Source: Nitrosomonadales bacterium (GTDB lineage Bacteria; Pseudomonadota; Gammaproteobacteria; Burkholderiales; Gallionellaceae). From it: a stretch of DNA of 52,960 bases. The DNA is taken from positions 1 to 52,960 of the forward strand of contig JACRPU010000046.1 in NCBI GenBank assembly GCA_016223025.1, read 5' to 3'. Both the position numbers and the translations under genes were made by a program. Every line of letters begins with the position of its first letter. Position 1 is the first letter of the stretch. Below the pieces are notes generated by a model, which did no database searches, was not told the DNA's origin, and worked only from the letters and a program-made list of their open reading frames with translations. Shown here in pieces: positions 8,322 through 16,342 of the stretch.

Positions 8322-8363
8322 CGGATTTGCAGCCGATTTCCTTTATGCCAAACATGCTGCTAG
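8322..8363. repeat. Solo end of the 249-bp MITE found at 43073
   Basis: CGGATTTGCAGCCGATTTCC and a degenerate terminal repeat ending GCTGCTAG match the right end of the element at 43073-43321. The left half is missing. It marks a partial or decayed insertion next to copy A of the other repeat. Confidence 0.65.
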
Positions 8364-8704
8364 AATCTCTCCCGCTGTCGCATTGGTTTCTGGTTGGCTC
8401 GCCGTAACGCCGCCCTTGTCTTCTTCGGAAGGCGGGCCGGGTCTGACGGCCAGCGTGTAGCCGGCCCGTTTCTGTTGCGGCGGAATGTACCGTATCAAAG
8501 CGCTGCCAACGGCAGGTCAGCAGATCATTGAGGTGCGAAGTTCCAGCCGTTTCGCGGGATTTATCCCCGCTTCGGGCTGCCGGGGCTTGCCATCCGCGCG
8601 GATTCCCTGCGGGATTTTGCGCGCGTTTCTTCAAGTCTGCCTTTCCTTCCTCGATTTCTGGCCGCGCCCTTTTTGTGTTGGTTAACCGGAATCAGGGAGG
8701 GTAA
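8364..8704 (+). other. Noncoding leader region with a GC-rich hairpin
   Basis: No gene is recognised in these 340 bases. An 8-bp perfect stem (CGGGCCGG at 8433-8440 and CCGGCCCG at 8461-8468) closes a 20-base loop. A second GC-rich inverted stretch lies around 8555-8590. The interval precedes the transglutaminase-like gene on the same strand and could be a structured leader, but no known riboswitch class is identified. Confidence 0.3.
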
Positions 8705-9712
8705 ATGTTTGCGCGAATATTATTGTTGCTGAGTATGCTGTTTGTGTTCCCCGGCGCGGCGCTAGCCAAGGAAAGAAGCGGGGAGGTCTCCATCGCCGTC
8801 ACGGTCGCCGCGCCGGATGACAGCAAGGATGTGAGGGTCTGGATACCCTATCCGGTTTCCGGCAGCGCGCAGGATATTTCTGACGTGAGGGTTGACGGCA
8901 ACTTCACGCAAAGCGGCGTTTATGGCGAAAAAGAAACCGGCAACCTCGCCCTGTATGCCGAGTGGTCAACACCGGCCAAGGAGCGGGCAATCACCCTGAC
9001 TTTCAACGTCACCGCGAAAGAGCAGGTAAAAAGGGATCTCCCCGCAAGCGAGCCGGAAATTCCCGCTGAAATCCGGGAATATCTCAAGAGCACCGCGTTC
9101 ATTCCGACTGACGGCAAGATCCGCAAAATCGCCCTCAGCGTCACCAACGACCGGCAGAAAATCAGCGAAAAGGCTCGCGCCGTTTACCGGTGGGTCGTCG
9201 AGAACACGGTGAGAGACCCGAACGTCAAGGGGTGCGGCACGGGCGAAGTGGAAAAAGTGCTCGCCAAAAAAGGCGGGAAATGCGCCGACATCAGCTCGGT
9301 CTTCGTTTCGGTCGCACGGGCAGCGGGCGTGCCGGCGCGCGAAGTTTTCGGTTTGAGGCTGGGCAAGAAGGATGAAGAGGACATGAGCGGCGGGCACCAT
9401 TGCTGGGCCGAGTTCTATGCGCCCGGCTACGGCTGGGTTCCGGTGGATCCTTCCGATGTCAGGAAGGTCATGTTGGCCGACAAACTGGATCTCAACGGCG
9501 CCCAGAAATTCCTGGACTACTATTTTGGCGCGGTGGATGAATACAGAATCGAACTGGCCAGAGGCGGCAGGGGCTATTTTCTGAACCCGCGCCAGAACGA
9601 CGGTCCGCTGAACTACTTCATGTATCCCTACGCCGAAGTGAACGGAAAGTCGCTTGAATGGCTGGCCGCCCAGACCGATTTGAAATTCAAGGTGATATTC
9701 AAGGCGCGTTGA
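8705..9712 (+). CDS. Exported transglutaminase-like (cysteine protease fold) protein
   Basis: A 335-residue protein with a signal peptide (residues 1-21, ending GAALAK) and a transglutaminase-like domain around residues 150-260. The catalytic triad is visible: Cys in GGKCADISSVF, His in SGGHHCWAEFY, Asp in WVPVDPSD. The N-terminal half is a beta-rich domain found in similar proteins (VRVWIPYPV). Such enzymes act as peptidases or crosslinkers in the periplasm; the substrate is unknown. AGGGAGG lies seven bases before the ATG. The PstS-like gene follows after 49 bases, so the two may be co-transcribed and end at the strong terminator at 10595. Confidence 0.85.
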   Translation: MFARILLLLSMLFVFPGAALAKERSGEVSIAVTVAAPDDSKDVRVWIPYPVSGSAQDISDVRVDGNFTQSGVYGEKETGNLALYAEWSTPAKERAITLTFNVTAKEQVKRDLPASEPEIPAEIREYLKSTAFIPTDGKIRKIALSVTNDRQKISEKARAVYRWVVENTVRDPNVKGCGTGEVEKVLAKKGGKCADISSVFVSVARAAGVPAREVFGLRLGKKDEEDMSGGHHCWAEFYAPGYGWVPVDPSDVRKVMLADKLDLNGAQKFLDYYFGAVDEYRIELARGGRGYFLNPRQNDGPLNYFMYPYAEVNGKSLEWLAAQTDLKFKVIFKAR

Positions 9713-9761
9713 TCGCGCGTGAAAGCAATTTGTTAATTCATTTTTAAACGTGGAGGCAGTG

Positions 9762-10553
9762 ATGAAAAACCCAGTATTTGTTGCAGCATTATTTTCGATT
9801 ATGTTTGCTCCGGGCGTGATTGCAGCAGAAGCTGTTACCATTACCGGCGATCCATGCACGGTGCCGTTGGCCGAAAAACTGGGGGCCGCATTTACGAAAA
9901 AGACCGGAACAGAAGTGAAGGTCGAGGCCGCGTCTTGCGGTGCCGGCATTTACAAGGCCAGCAAGGGGTTAGTCAATGTCGGCGTGAGCACCCATGAAGT
10001 CGTGCTCTCCTACCTCCCGGAAGGAACCGAGAATACCGTTATAGCCAAGGCGCCCACCGTCGTGCTGGTCAACAAGGCAAACCCGGTAAACGACCTCAAG
10101 TTGCAGGAACTCAAGGATATTCTCTCCGGCAAGGTAAAGAACTGGAAAGAAGTCGGCGGCAATGATCTGGAAATAAAGAATGTCCTCCTGCAGCCATGCA
10201 CAACCACCATCTTTCCCAAAAGATCGGCGCCGTTCGGCAAAGACATAAAGCGATTGACTCTGGATAAGCCCGGAAATCCCGTAGCGGGAACCAACAAGCT
10301 GGTTGAAGAAAACGAGGGTGCCATGGGACTCCAGATTTACGGTTACGAAAGCCCCGGCGTCAAAGTTGTGACCGTAGATGGCTATCTGCCCGATGCGAAG
10401 ACATTCCCTTCAAAGTATGATTTTTACCAGGACTACAACGTGGTCACGAAGGCAGGAGCAAGCAGCGATACCAAAGCCTTCGTTGATTTTGCCCTGAGCC
10501 CGGAAGGGCAGGAAATCGTGGCCTCGCTGAAGCACATCGGGGTGAAGAAGTAG
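9762..10553 (+). CDS. PstS-like periplasmic substrate-binding protein
   Basis: A 263-residue exported protein of the phosphate-binding (PBP type II) superfamily. The signal peptide ends near GVIAAEA. The mature part opens with VTITGDPCTVPLAEKLGAAF and contains the superfamily motif LQELKDILSGKVKNWKEVGG. The signature Ser/Thr-Gly phosphate loop of true PstS is altered: here EAASCGAGIYKASKG carries a Cys, and a second Cys in LQPCTTT may form a disulfide. The ligand may therefore not be phosphate. No pst transporter genes follow. ATG 9762 has GGAGG at proper spacing; the GTG at 9750 overlaps that site and is unlikely. Confidence 0.8.
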   Translation: MKNPVFVAALFSIMFAPGVIAAEAVTITGDPCTVPLAEKLGAAFTKKTGTEVKVEAASCGAGIYKASKGLVNVGVSTHEVVLSYLPEGTENTVIAKAPTVVLVNKANPVNDLKLQELKDILSGKVKNWKEVGGNDLEIKNVLLQPCTTTIFPKRSAPFGKDIKRLTLDKPGNPVAGTNKLVEENEGAMGLQIYGYESPGVKVVTVDGYLPDAKTFPSKYDFYQDYNVVTKAGASSDTKAFVDFALSPEGQEIVASLKHIGVKK

Positions 10554-10594
10554 CGCGGGTTTAATCACCCCGGACGGTTGTCAGTCTCCCTTGT

Positions 10595-10622
10595 AGGGGT
10601 GTCCCCAGACACCCCTTTTTTT
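10595..10622 (+). terminator. Intrinsic terminator after the PstS-like gene
   Basis: A 9-bp stem AGGGGTGTC/GACACCCCT with a four-base loop is followed by seven T residues. It ends plus-strand transcription 42 bases past the stop codon and sits just before the convergent folA stop. Confidence 0.9.
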
Positions 10623-10635
10623 GCCCGCAAGCGGA

Positions 10636-11127
10636 TTAGTTTCTGCGCCGGTAAGTGACGAGGTGATATTCCAGCGCCTGCGGCTCTATCTGGCTGCGCC
10701 GCTCGCGCGAGACTTCCTGCCACGCACCCCTGTCAAGCTCCGGGAAATGCGCATCGCCTTCCACCTGCTGCTGGAGCTCGGTGAGATAAAGCGTATCCGC
10801 GAACAGCAAGGCTTGCGCGTACAGTTCCGCGCCTCCGGCAATAAAAACTTCCTCATCCCCTGCGCAAGCAGCGATAGCTTCTTCCAGCGAGTGCGCGACA
10901 AGGCAGCCTGGCGGCAGTTCCAGTTCCCGGTTGCGCGTCACCACCACCGTGGTGCGCCCCGGCAGCGGCTTGCCGATGGAATCGAATGTCTTGCGCCCCA
11001 TGATGATGTGGTGCCCCATGGTGAGCGTCTTGAAATGCCTGAGGTCTTCCGGGATGCGCCACGGCAGGGTGTTGTTGATGCCGATGGTGCGGTTCTGCGC
11101 CATCGCGGCGATGACCGAAAGCTTCAT
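10636..11127 (-). CDS. folA: Dihydrofolate reductase
   Basis: Reduces dihydrofolate to tetrahydrofolate with NADPH. The 163-residue protein contains the family landmarks: GINNTLPWRIPEDLRHFKTLT (Trp and acidic active-site residues), IMGRKTFDSIG, LPGRTTVVVTR, and IAGGAELYAQAL. Length is typical of bacterial chromosomal enzymes. The start codon overlaps the stop of the TPR gene by four bases, so it is the distal gene of the minus-strand series that includes ccsA and resB. It is likely read from the cytochrome locus transcript, at least in part. Confidence 0.96.
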   Translation of the reverse strand: MKLSVIAAMAQNRTIGINNTLPWRIPEDLRHFKTLTMGHHIIMGRKTFDSIGKPLPGRTTVVVTRNRELELPPGCLVAHSLEEAIAACAGDEEVFIAGGAELYAQALLFADTLYLTELQQQVEGDAHFPELDRGAWQEVSRERRSQIEPQALEYHLVTYRRRN

Positions 11128-11759
11128 CGCTTTTCCTTGGCCTTATCCGTTGGAACCGGTTTGCCGCGCGCCCGCTCTTCCGCCACTTTTGCTTCCCACT
11201 CCCATACCGCCGATTGCGCCTTGCGCCGGTAAGGGTCATCGGCGGGCGCGAGATGCAGGTAGGTGCGCATGGCGCCGAGCGCGCCGGGCAGGTCGTTCAA
11301 CCCCTCCAGCGCCTCGGCCAAACCGAAATAAGCGTTGACCTGATTCCTGCGCAACGCAAGGGCGCCCTCGAAAAAATCCCGCGCGACGGCGTAGCGTTCC
11401 AGGCCAATCAGGGCAAACCCGCTGTTGACGTGCGCCTCCGGCATTTCCGGCGCCAGTTCCAGCACGCGGTGAAAATCGGAAATCGCTTGCTCGTACTGCT
11501 TCGCGTTGAGTGCGGCCACGCCCTGCCGGAAACGCTGACTGATTTCGGCTTCCGTTTTTTCCATGGCATGGATGGCGCGCGCCTGCTTGCCTCCATCCGC
11601 AACCGGGGCTTGCAGCCAGCCGGGCAGATAGGCGATGGCGATGCCCCCGGCGATAATCGGTACAGCGGTAAGCGCCAGCGCCCGCAAGCGCACATCGCGC
11701 ACTCTTGCCCGCGAAGTATTCTGTTGCTCCCCTCGAGGTGCGTTGCCGGAATCAGCCAT
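11124..11759 (-). CDS. Membrane-anchored TPR protein
   Basis: A 211-residue protein with one membrane helix near residues 27-48 (LRALALTAVPIIAGGIAIAY) and three tetratricopeptide repeats from about residue 75 to 170 (for example QGVAALNAKQYEQAISDFHR and PEAHVNSGFALIGLERYAVA). Such proteins bind partners; those near cytochrome maturation genes (NrfG/CcmH-like) often present apocytochromes to haem lyase. Its start overlaps the ccsA stop by one base and its stop overlaps folA. A role in apocytochrome handling is inference from context only. Confidence 0.75.
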   Translation of the reverse strand: MADSGNAPRGEQQNTSRARVRDVRLRALALTAVPIIAGGIAIAYLPGWLQAPVADGGKQARAIHAMEKTEAEISQRFRQGVAALNAKQYEQAISDFHRVLELAPEMPEAHVNSGFALIGLERYAVARDFFEGALALRRNQVNAYFGLAEALEGLNDLPGALGAMRTYLHLAPADDPYRRKAQSAVWEWEAKVAEERARGKPVPTDKAKEKR

Positions 11760-12577
11760 TACACTGCCCCTTTGTGTGGCGCCGTGGAAACGAACGGCAC
11801 GCCGAAAAAGGTTAAGAAAGCCAGAGCGAAAACCGCCAGCACCATGAGCGCCCCGGTGCGCGGAGACACCTTATACGCCACGCGCGCATGCAGCGCAAAA
11901 GCCAGGCTCAGCCAGGTCAAAAACGACCAGGTTTCGAGCGGGTCCCAGGCCCAGTACCGCCCCCACGCATCCTGCGCCCAGATGGCGCCCGCGATCAGCA
12001 TGAGGGTTTCAAAAATCATGCCGATGGCCATGAAGCGGAAGGACAGCTCGTCGAGGCGGCTGTCGTCCGGCAAGCGCGCGAAGCGGCTGCCCGCCTGGCG
12101 CGCCTCCCGCAGCAGGATTACGCCAGAAATGCCAACCGCCACCAGCACGTTGCCCAGGAACAATTTGCCAAAGGCGATATGCACGAACAGCCACACGGTG
12201 TGATAGGTCGCCGGCAGGTGGCCCTCGTGCGGGCTGGTCACCAGCAGCCAGCCCATCATCACGAAAAGGATCGGCATGACCACCGCAGCGGTCGGGCGGA
12301 TTGCGGGGATGCGCCAATAAGCCAGCAGATAAATTGCCAGGAGACTCCAGATGTTGCTCAACAGAATCTCGAACATCGTGATGTAGGGGCCGTGTCCCAG
12401 GCGCTCCCAGCGCAGCGCGATGGAAACCGTATTCAGCGCCAAACCGGGAACCAGCAGGGCCAGCACCGCTTTTTCGTGCGGCTTGCGCAGCACCACCCCA
12501 AAAATTGCCAGCGAGCCCGCCAGCACATAAATTACCAGCGACGCCCACAGAGTTAGCGGTTCCCAGTCCATCGCCAT
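11759..12577 (-). CDS. ccsA: System II cytochrome c maturation protein CcsA (haem handling)
   Basis: A 272-residue polytopic membrane protein with about eight hydrophobic helices. The tryptophan-rich haem-presenting WWD-type motif is visible as WAQDAWGRYWAWDPLETWSF. Conserved histidines that coordinate haem occur around HTVWLFVHI and in the C-terminal helices (FALHARV). CcsA with its ResB/Ccs1 partner exports haem and attaches it to CXXCH motifs outside the inner membrane. The gene follows resB with a one-base gap and overlaps the TPR gene, so translation is tightly coupled. Its position right after the multihaem cytochromes suggests dedicated supply. Confidence 0.92.
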   Translation of the reverse strand: MAMDWEPLTLWASLVIYVLAGSLAIFGVVLRKPHEKAVLALLVPGLALNTVSIALRWERLGHGPYITMFEILLSNIWSLLAIYLLAYWRIPAIRPTAAVVMPILFVMMGWLLVTSPHEGHLPATYHTVWLFVHIAFGKLFLGNVLVAVGISGVILLREARQAGSRFARLPDDSRLDELSFRFMAIGMIFETLMLIAGAIWAQDAWGRYWAWDPLETWSFLTWLSLAFALHARVAYKVSPRTGALMVLAVFALAFLTFFGVPFVSTAPHKGAV

Positions 12578-12578
12578 G

Positions 12579-13592
12579 CTAACTTGTTCCGGTTGACGGT
12601 TTGTCCCACGGACGAGCGGAAAACCTGCTCCAGAAATGCCAGGCCAAACTTATCACCGCCAGCAGGCAGGCGGCGAACAGCCAGGGCAAGGTGAAATCGT
12701 AGAACACGGTATATCCCATCCAGTTGCGCAATCCGTTGTATTCCAGTACGCCTTCCGCGAGGCGCACCCGCTCGCCCGGCCCGAGTTCGTGCCGCTCCTC
12801 TCCAACCCGCACCACGATCCGGTGCGCGGAGGGCAGGCGGAACTCGGAAGGCTGCGCCGGATCGAGTATCACTTCATCGAACTGAAGCATGACCCACAGC
12901 GGTGTCCTGCTGTCCGGCGGAGTCCATTCTATCGCCTGCTTGTGCTCGTGCAGGGGGTAGGCCGGCAAATGCACCGTGCCGGTCACGGGCGCCGCGCCGG
13001 AGCCGGGATGCCAGGTAAAGGTAGGCGCAAAGCCTTTGTTGTGGCTGGTGTAAAAGCGGTAGCCCGACAATACGAGCGGATTCTGGTCGCCGATCACCGC
13101 TCGCCGCAACTGCCCGTCCGGCGCCATCCATGCGACCCGGTTACGGGTTGCGCCCCGGCGCACCCCTTTCGCGTAATGGATGGTAAAGCCCTCGTTGCTG
13201 AAACGCAGGGCATGCAGCCGCCGAGGGTGCCAGGGGCCGCTTTCTTCCTGCGTCAGTTGCCCTTCAAAGACCTCGCCTTCGGCCAGTTCCAGTTGCCCCT
13301 TGAGATAGGTAAGGCGGCCTGCGGCGATCAGCAGGATGAGGGCGATAAGCGCGAGGTGAAATATCAGCAGCGCGGTTTTGCGCCGGAATACCGGGTTGGT
13401 TGCCACCGCAGCGATGAGGTTGCCCGCAAACGCGCCGAGCGGAACGGCCAGCGCCCAAATGGTTGGAGTTGCCGACAAGTAGGCCGCCACGATTCCCGCA
13501 CCCAGGGCGGCGAGAATCACCAGCGTAAGCTTCAGGGAAGCGAGAGCGGTCAGTATCCGCCGTCCGGTACCCGAGGAAGAATTCTCCGGCAA
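12579..13592 (-). CDS. resB: ResB/Ccs1-like cytochrome c maturation protein
   Basis: The partner of CcsA in System II cytochrome c biogenesis, thought to bind apocytochrome and keep its thiols reduced. The 337-residue protein has N-terminal membrane helices (residues 15-45, 47-65, 74-93), a large periplasmic domain (about residues 95-300) and a final helix (TLPWLFAACLLAVISLAWHF). The domain includes PLVLSGYRFYTSHNKG and LEYNGLRNWMGYTVFYDFTL, typical of the family near the last helix. It is shorter than many ResB proteins (often over 400 residues). It starts 41 bases after the stop of the undecahaem cytochrome. Confidence 0.85.
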   Translation of the reverse strand: MPENSSSGTGRRILTALASLKLTLVILAALGAGIVAAYLSATPTIWALAVPLGAFAGNLIAAVATNPVFRRKTALLIFHLALIALILLIAAGRLTYLKGQLELAEGEVFEGQLTQEESGPWHPRRLHALRFSNEGFTIHYAKGVRRGATRNRVAWMAPDGQLRRAVIGDQNPLVLSGYRFYTSHNKGFAPTFTWHPGSGAAPVTGTVHLPAYPLHEHKQAIEWTPPDSRTPLWVMLQFDEVILDPAQPSEFRLPSAHRIVVRVGEERHELGPGERVRLAEGVLEYNGLRNWMGYTVFYDFTLPWLFAACLLAVISLAWHFWSRFSARPWDKPSTGTS

Positions 13593-13633
13593 AACGTCAA
13601 TCCGTTTGTTGCGTCAGCCAGGACAGCTTTCCA

Positions 13634-16342
13634 TCATGGCGGATTCGCGCAGTTCTCGGTGATGTCGGCGGGATTGCCGGTGCCCTTCATCCAGGTCAGG
13701 CCGACTTTTCCGTTCCCCGGCGCGCCGGGAGAGCCGCAATCATTGGCCGCCCATTGGCCGCTGGGCTTGAAGTTGATGACCTTGAGCACCGCATTCAGGT
13801 AGTAGGGCGCCTGGTTGTACGCCGCCGTGGTGCTGTTGCGCACCTGGGTTCCCGCCACCTGTCCCGCCTCGGGGCCGACGTCGTTCAGGTTCACCAGCAG
13901 CGCCTTGTTCTTCCAGCCGTGAGGCACGGCCGCGTGGCACCAGTTGCAGACCATTCTGCCGATTTTCTGGAAGTGCAGCGTATGGCCATCCTTGATGTTG
14001 GGTGGAGACACCTCCCCGCCCAGCCAGAAACCGGTACGCGCGCCCCCGCCTCCCGCATAGGTATTGTAGTTATGGCACTTGAAGCACAAGCCGGAGGATT
14101 GCCCGGTGCCGGTCGCCGAGTTCCACGCGCCCTTCAGGATGAAGTTGTTGGCGGAGCCGTGGGAGCCCCAGGGTTTGCCGGGGTCGGGGATCACCGACGT
14201 TGCCGAAGTTACGTTGGATCCGTGGCAATCATCGCAGTACATGGTCTGGTTGCCGACATCGTTGCTCCAGGGGAGTGTGAAAATGGAGGTTGGCGTAATG
14301 CCGCCGCGAATTGCGCCGGTGCGCCCGGTGTTATCCATCACCGGGTGCCAGCTCCGGTAATTCATCTGGACGCCGTTGGCATAGGCGGGTGCCGCGCCGG
14401 AATCAACGGTGGGCAGTTCGCCCTTGTGGAACATTGGCGCCTGAAATTCCTTTGCCTGGTTGGTATAGAAATTCAGGCCGTTGGTGCCGGCGGGAGTGAG
14501 GCTGCCGCCCATCGTTTGCAGCGGCGGGCGATCCGACGAAAACTCCACCAGGTTGTTGTCGCTGTACCCGTAATCCGAATGGCATTTCAGGCAAATCTGG
14601 TATTCGCGCGTGACGTAAGGTGCGCTGGTCAAGGTATTGGTGCTCACGCCGGGGTCGCCGCGCTTGACTTCGTAGCTGGTCGGCAAGTCGTTGAAAGAAG
14701 CCGACCCGTACATCGGCTCCACCCCGAAGGTGCCGCGCAGCGCGCCGGAAGCGATGTTGGTGTGAGTATATCCGGACGAATCGGTGTGTCTGTGCGTGCC
14801 GGAAGCATCCGGCGTGGCGGCCAGATTGGGCGGCGCGAAGGTGTTGAACTTCACCGTCCGGTGCGGGTTGTGGCAGTCGCTGCATTCGGCGTGGCGGTTG
14901 TTGAGATTGCCCGCGCCCAGCTTCGAGCGGCGCTCGACAAAATCCGCGCCGCACTTGTTGGTCGTGCCGGAACAATCCACCGATTCGGCGGGAATCCCGC
15001 CGACAGAAAAGTTGCCGCCAATGTCATGCGCCTCCATGCCCGCCGCCTGTTCGGACGACTTAATCGGCATATGCCTACCCCCGATCTGGGTGTAATCGCT
15101 CTTGATGTCCGGAACAGTCGTCAGCGGCGTGATGGCCGTGCCGGCATCGTTGGAGTGGCATTGGTAGCAGGTTTCCTCCATCGCCGATCCGCCGCCGGTC
15201 TTGGGCGTGGCGGTGCTGTCGGTGCCCTCGCGCAGCAACTGGCGGCTGCCCTGCACGGCGTGGGTGTCATGGCAATTCAGGCAGGAAGCCTGCCATACCC
15301 GCAGGTTGGTCGGCGCGCCGTCGGCGACCTTCGGAAACTCGCGCTGGGTGGCAGCCAGGTCGGTGTAGGTTTGCGTTGCGACCAGCGGGTTGGCATGAGC
15401 CGAGTAGGCCCAGGTGCCGCCGTTTTGATCCTTGTCGTGGCAGGCCACGCAATTGATGTCGCCCGCGCTGTTATAAATGGGAACCGGCGTGGCAGCCTGG
15501 AAACGGTTCAGCCGCAGGAACTTCTGGTTGCCTTCCGCCGGGTTGGTTTCGCGCAGATGGGGATCGTGGCAGGCGGCGCACTGGATTTGCCCCACACCTC
15601 CCGCTCCGGTCGGCTCCAGCGGCGCCTTGGGCTTCAGGTTGAGGTTGCGTATGCCGATGATGGTGCCCATCCCGGCGGGGTACTGCTGGTTGATGTCAAC
15701 CGTGCGCAGCTCGCCGTCGCGGTCGGACAGGGCGGCGGTATAACTCACCGAAATCGGATGGTCGTTAGTGAGGTCTACCCCCAGATTGCGCGTATATCCG
15801 GTCGAGGTGCCGCTGCCCGGCGCCATCACGCCGCCCGTGTCGGTGCCCGTCATTTCGATCGCCTGGGTGCCCGGTGCGGTATTCGATCCCAGGCCGTTCA
15901 GCACGTTCACGTTGCCGATGGCCAGCGTGCCGTCATGGCAGGATAAGCAGAGTTTGGAGCTGCCGCCTGGCTGATCGAGCGTACCTTGCAGGACGTTGGC
16001 GTCGAGCGAGGACGAGGTGTATGGCGTGTAAGTCGCGCTGGAAAGCTGGCGGTTCCACAGCGGGGCCACGCCCAGAGTGGCCCCGTGCGGCGTATGGCAG
16101 AAGACGCATACCTGGGTCTCGGTGGTGGCCTTGAGGGTGCGGGTCGGTACCGTGCCGCCGGAATACGCGGATCCGTCGGGTATGGCGGACAGGTTGTGCC
16201 TAGTGCCGCGCACATCCGAAATGCGCGCGCCAAATACGCCCCCGCTGAGCAGCAGCAAAGCGGCGGCACCTGCCGCCAAACGGGTAATCCTGTTTCGCGC
16301 AAGCGGGAAACGGCTTTTTGAATGTTCTTTAGAGTTACTCAC
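13634..16342 (-). CDS. Undecahaem c-type cytochrome, 902 residues
   Basis: A large exported multihaem cytochrome. The N-terminus is a signal sequence or anchor (hydrophobic residues 22-38). I count eleven CXXCH motifs: CVFCH (about residue 79), CLSCH (132), CAACH, CVACH, CLNCH, CYQCH, CSDCH, CLKCH, CDDCH, CFKCH and CNWCH (about 799). The first three, with GTRHNL, DLTNDHPISV and CAACHDPH, match the small tetrahaem proteins at 26352 and 27554, so the N-terminal third is a shared module. The last hundred residues lack haem. It is probably the surface or periplasmic electron carrier of the locus. Its start overlaps the upstream propeller gene by eight bases. It is not a short MtrA-like decahaem. 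Confidence 0.9.
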   Translation of the reverse strand: MSNSKEHSKSRFPLARNRITRLAAGAAALLLLSGGVFGARISDVRGTRHNLSAIPDGSAYSGGTVPTRTLKATTETQVCVFCHTPHGATLGVAPLWNRQLSSATYTPYTSSSLDANVLQGTLDQPGGSSKLCLSCHDGTLAIGNVNVLNGLGSNTAPGTQAIEMTGTDTGGVMAPGSGTSTGYTRNLGVDLTNDHPISVSYTAALSDRDGELRTVDINQQYPAGMGTIIGIRNLNLKPKAPLEPTGAGGVGQIQCAACHDPHLRETNPAEGNQKFLRLNRFQAATPVPIYNSAGDINCVACHDKDQNGGTWAYSAHANPLVATQTYTDLAATQREFPKVADGAPTNLRVWQASCLNCHDTHAVQGSRQLLREGTDSTATPKTGGGSAMEETCYQCHSNDAGTAITPLTTVPDIKSDYTQIGGRHMPIKSSEQAAGMEAHDIGGNFSVGGIPAESVDCSGTTNKCGADFVERRSKLGAGNLNNRHAECSDCHNPHRTVKFNTFAPPNLAATPDASGTHRHTDSSGYTHTNIASGALRGTFGVEPMYGSASFNDLPTSYEVKRGDPGVSTNTLTSAPYVTREYQICLKCHSDYGYSDNNLVEFSSDRPPLQTMGGSLTPAGTNGLNFYTNQAKEFQAPMFHKGELPTVDSGAAPAYANGVQMNYRSWHPVMDNTGRTGAIRGGITPTSIFTLPWSNDVGNQTMYCDDCHGSNVTSATSVIPDPGKPWGSHGSANNFILKGAWNSATGTGQSSGLCFKCHNYNTYAGGGGARTGFWLGGEVSPPNIKDGHTLHFQKIGRMVCNWCHAAVPHGWKNKALLVNLNDVGPEAGQVAGTQVRNSTTAAYNQAPYYLNAVLKVINFKPSGQWAANDCGSPGAPGNGKVGLTWMKGTGNPADITENCANPP

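Noticed and set aside
8242-8634. A 130-codon minus-strand frame over repeats at 8242-8634
   Set aside because: It runs through two repeat families and a GC hairpin and lacks any domain or ribosome binding site.
13754-15946. A 730-codon open frame on the plus strand opposite the undecahaem gene
   Set aside because: It is antisense to eleven in-phase CXXCH codons and a signal peptide, has no family likeness, and similar long antisense frames are common in this GC-rich sequence.
13634-16342. Assignment of the large cytochrome to MtrA/PioA
   Set aside because: MtrA-type proteins are about 300 residues with ten closely spaced haems; this one is 902 residues with eleven widely spaced motifs.
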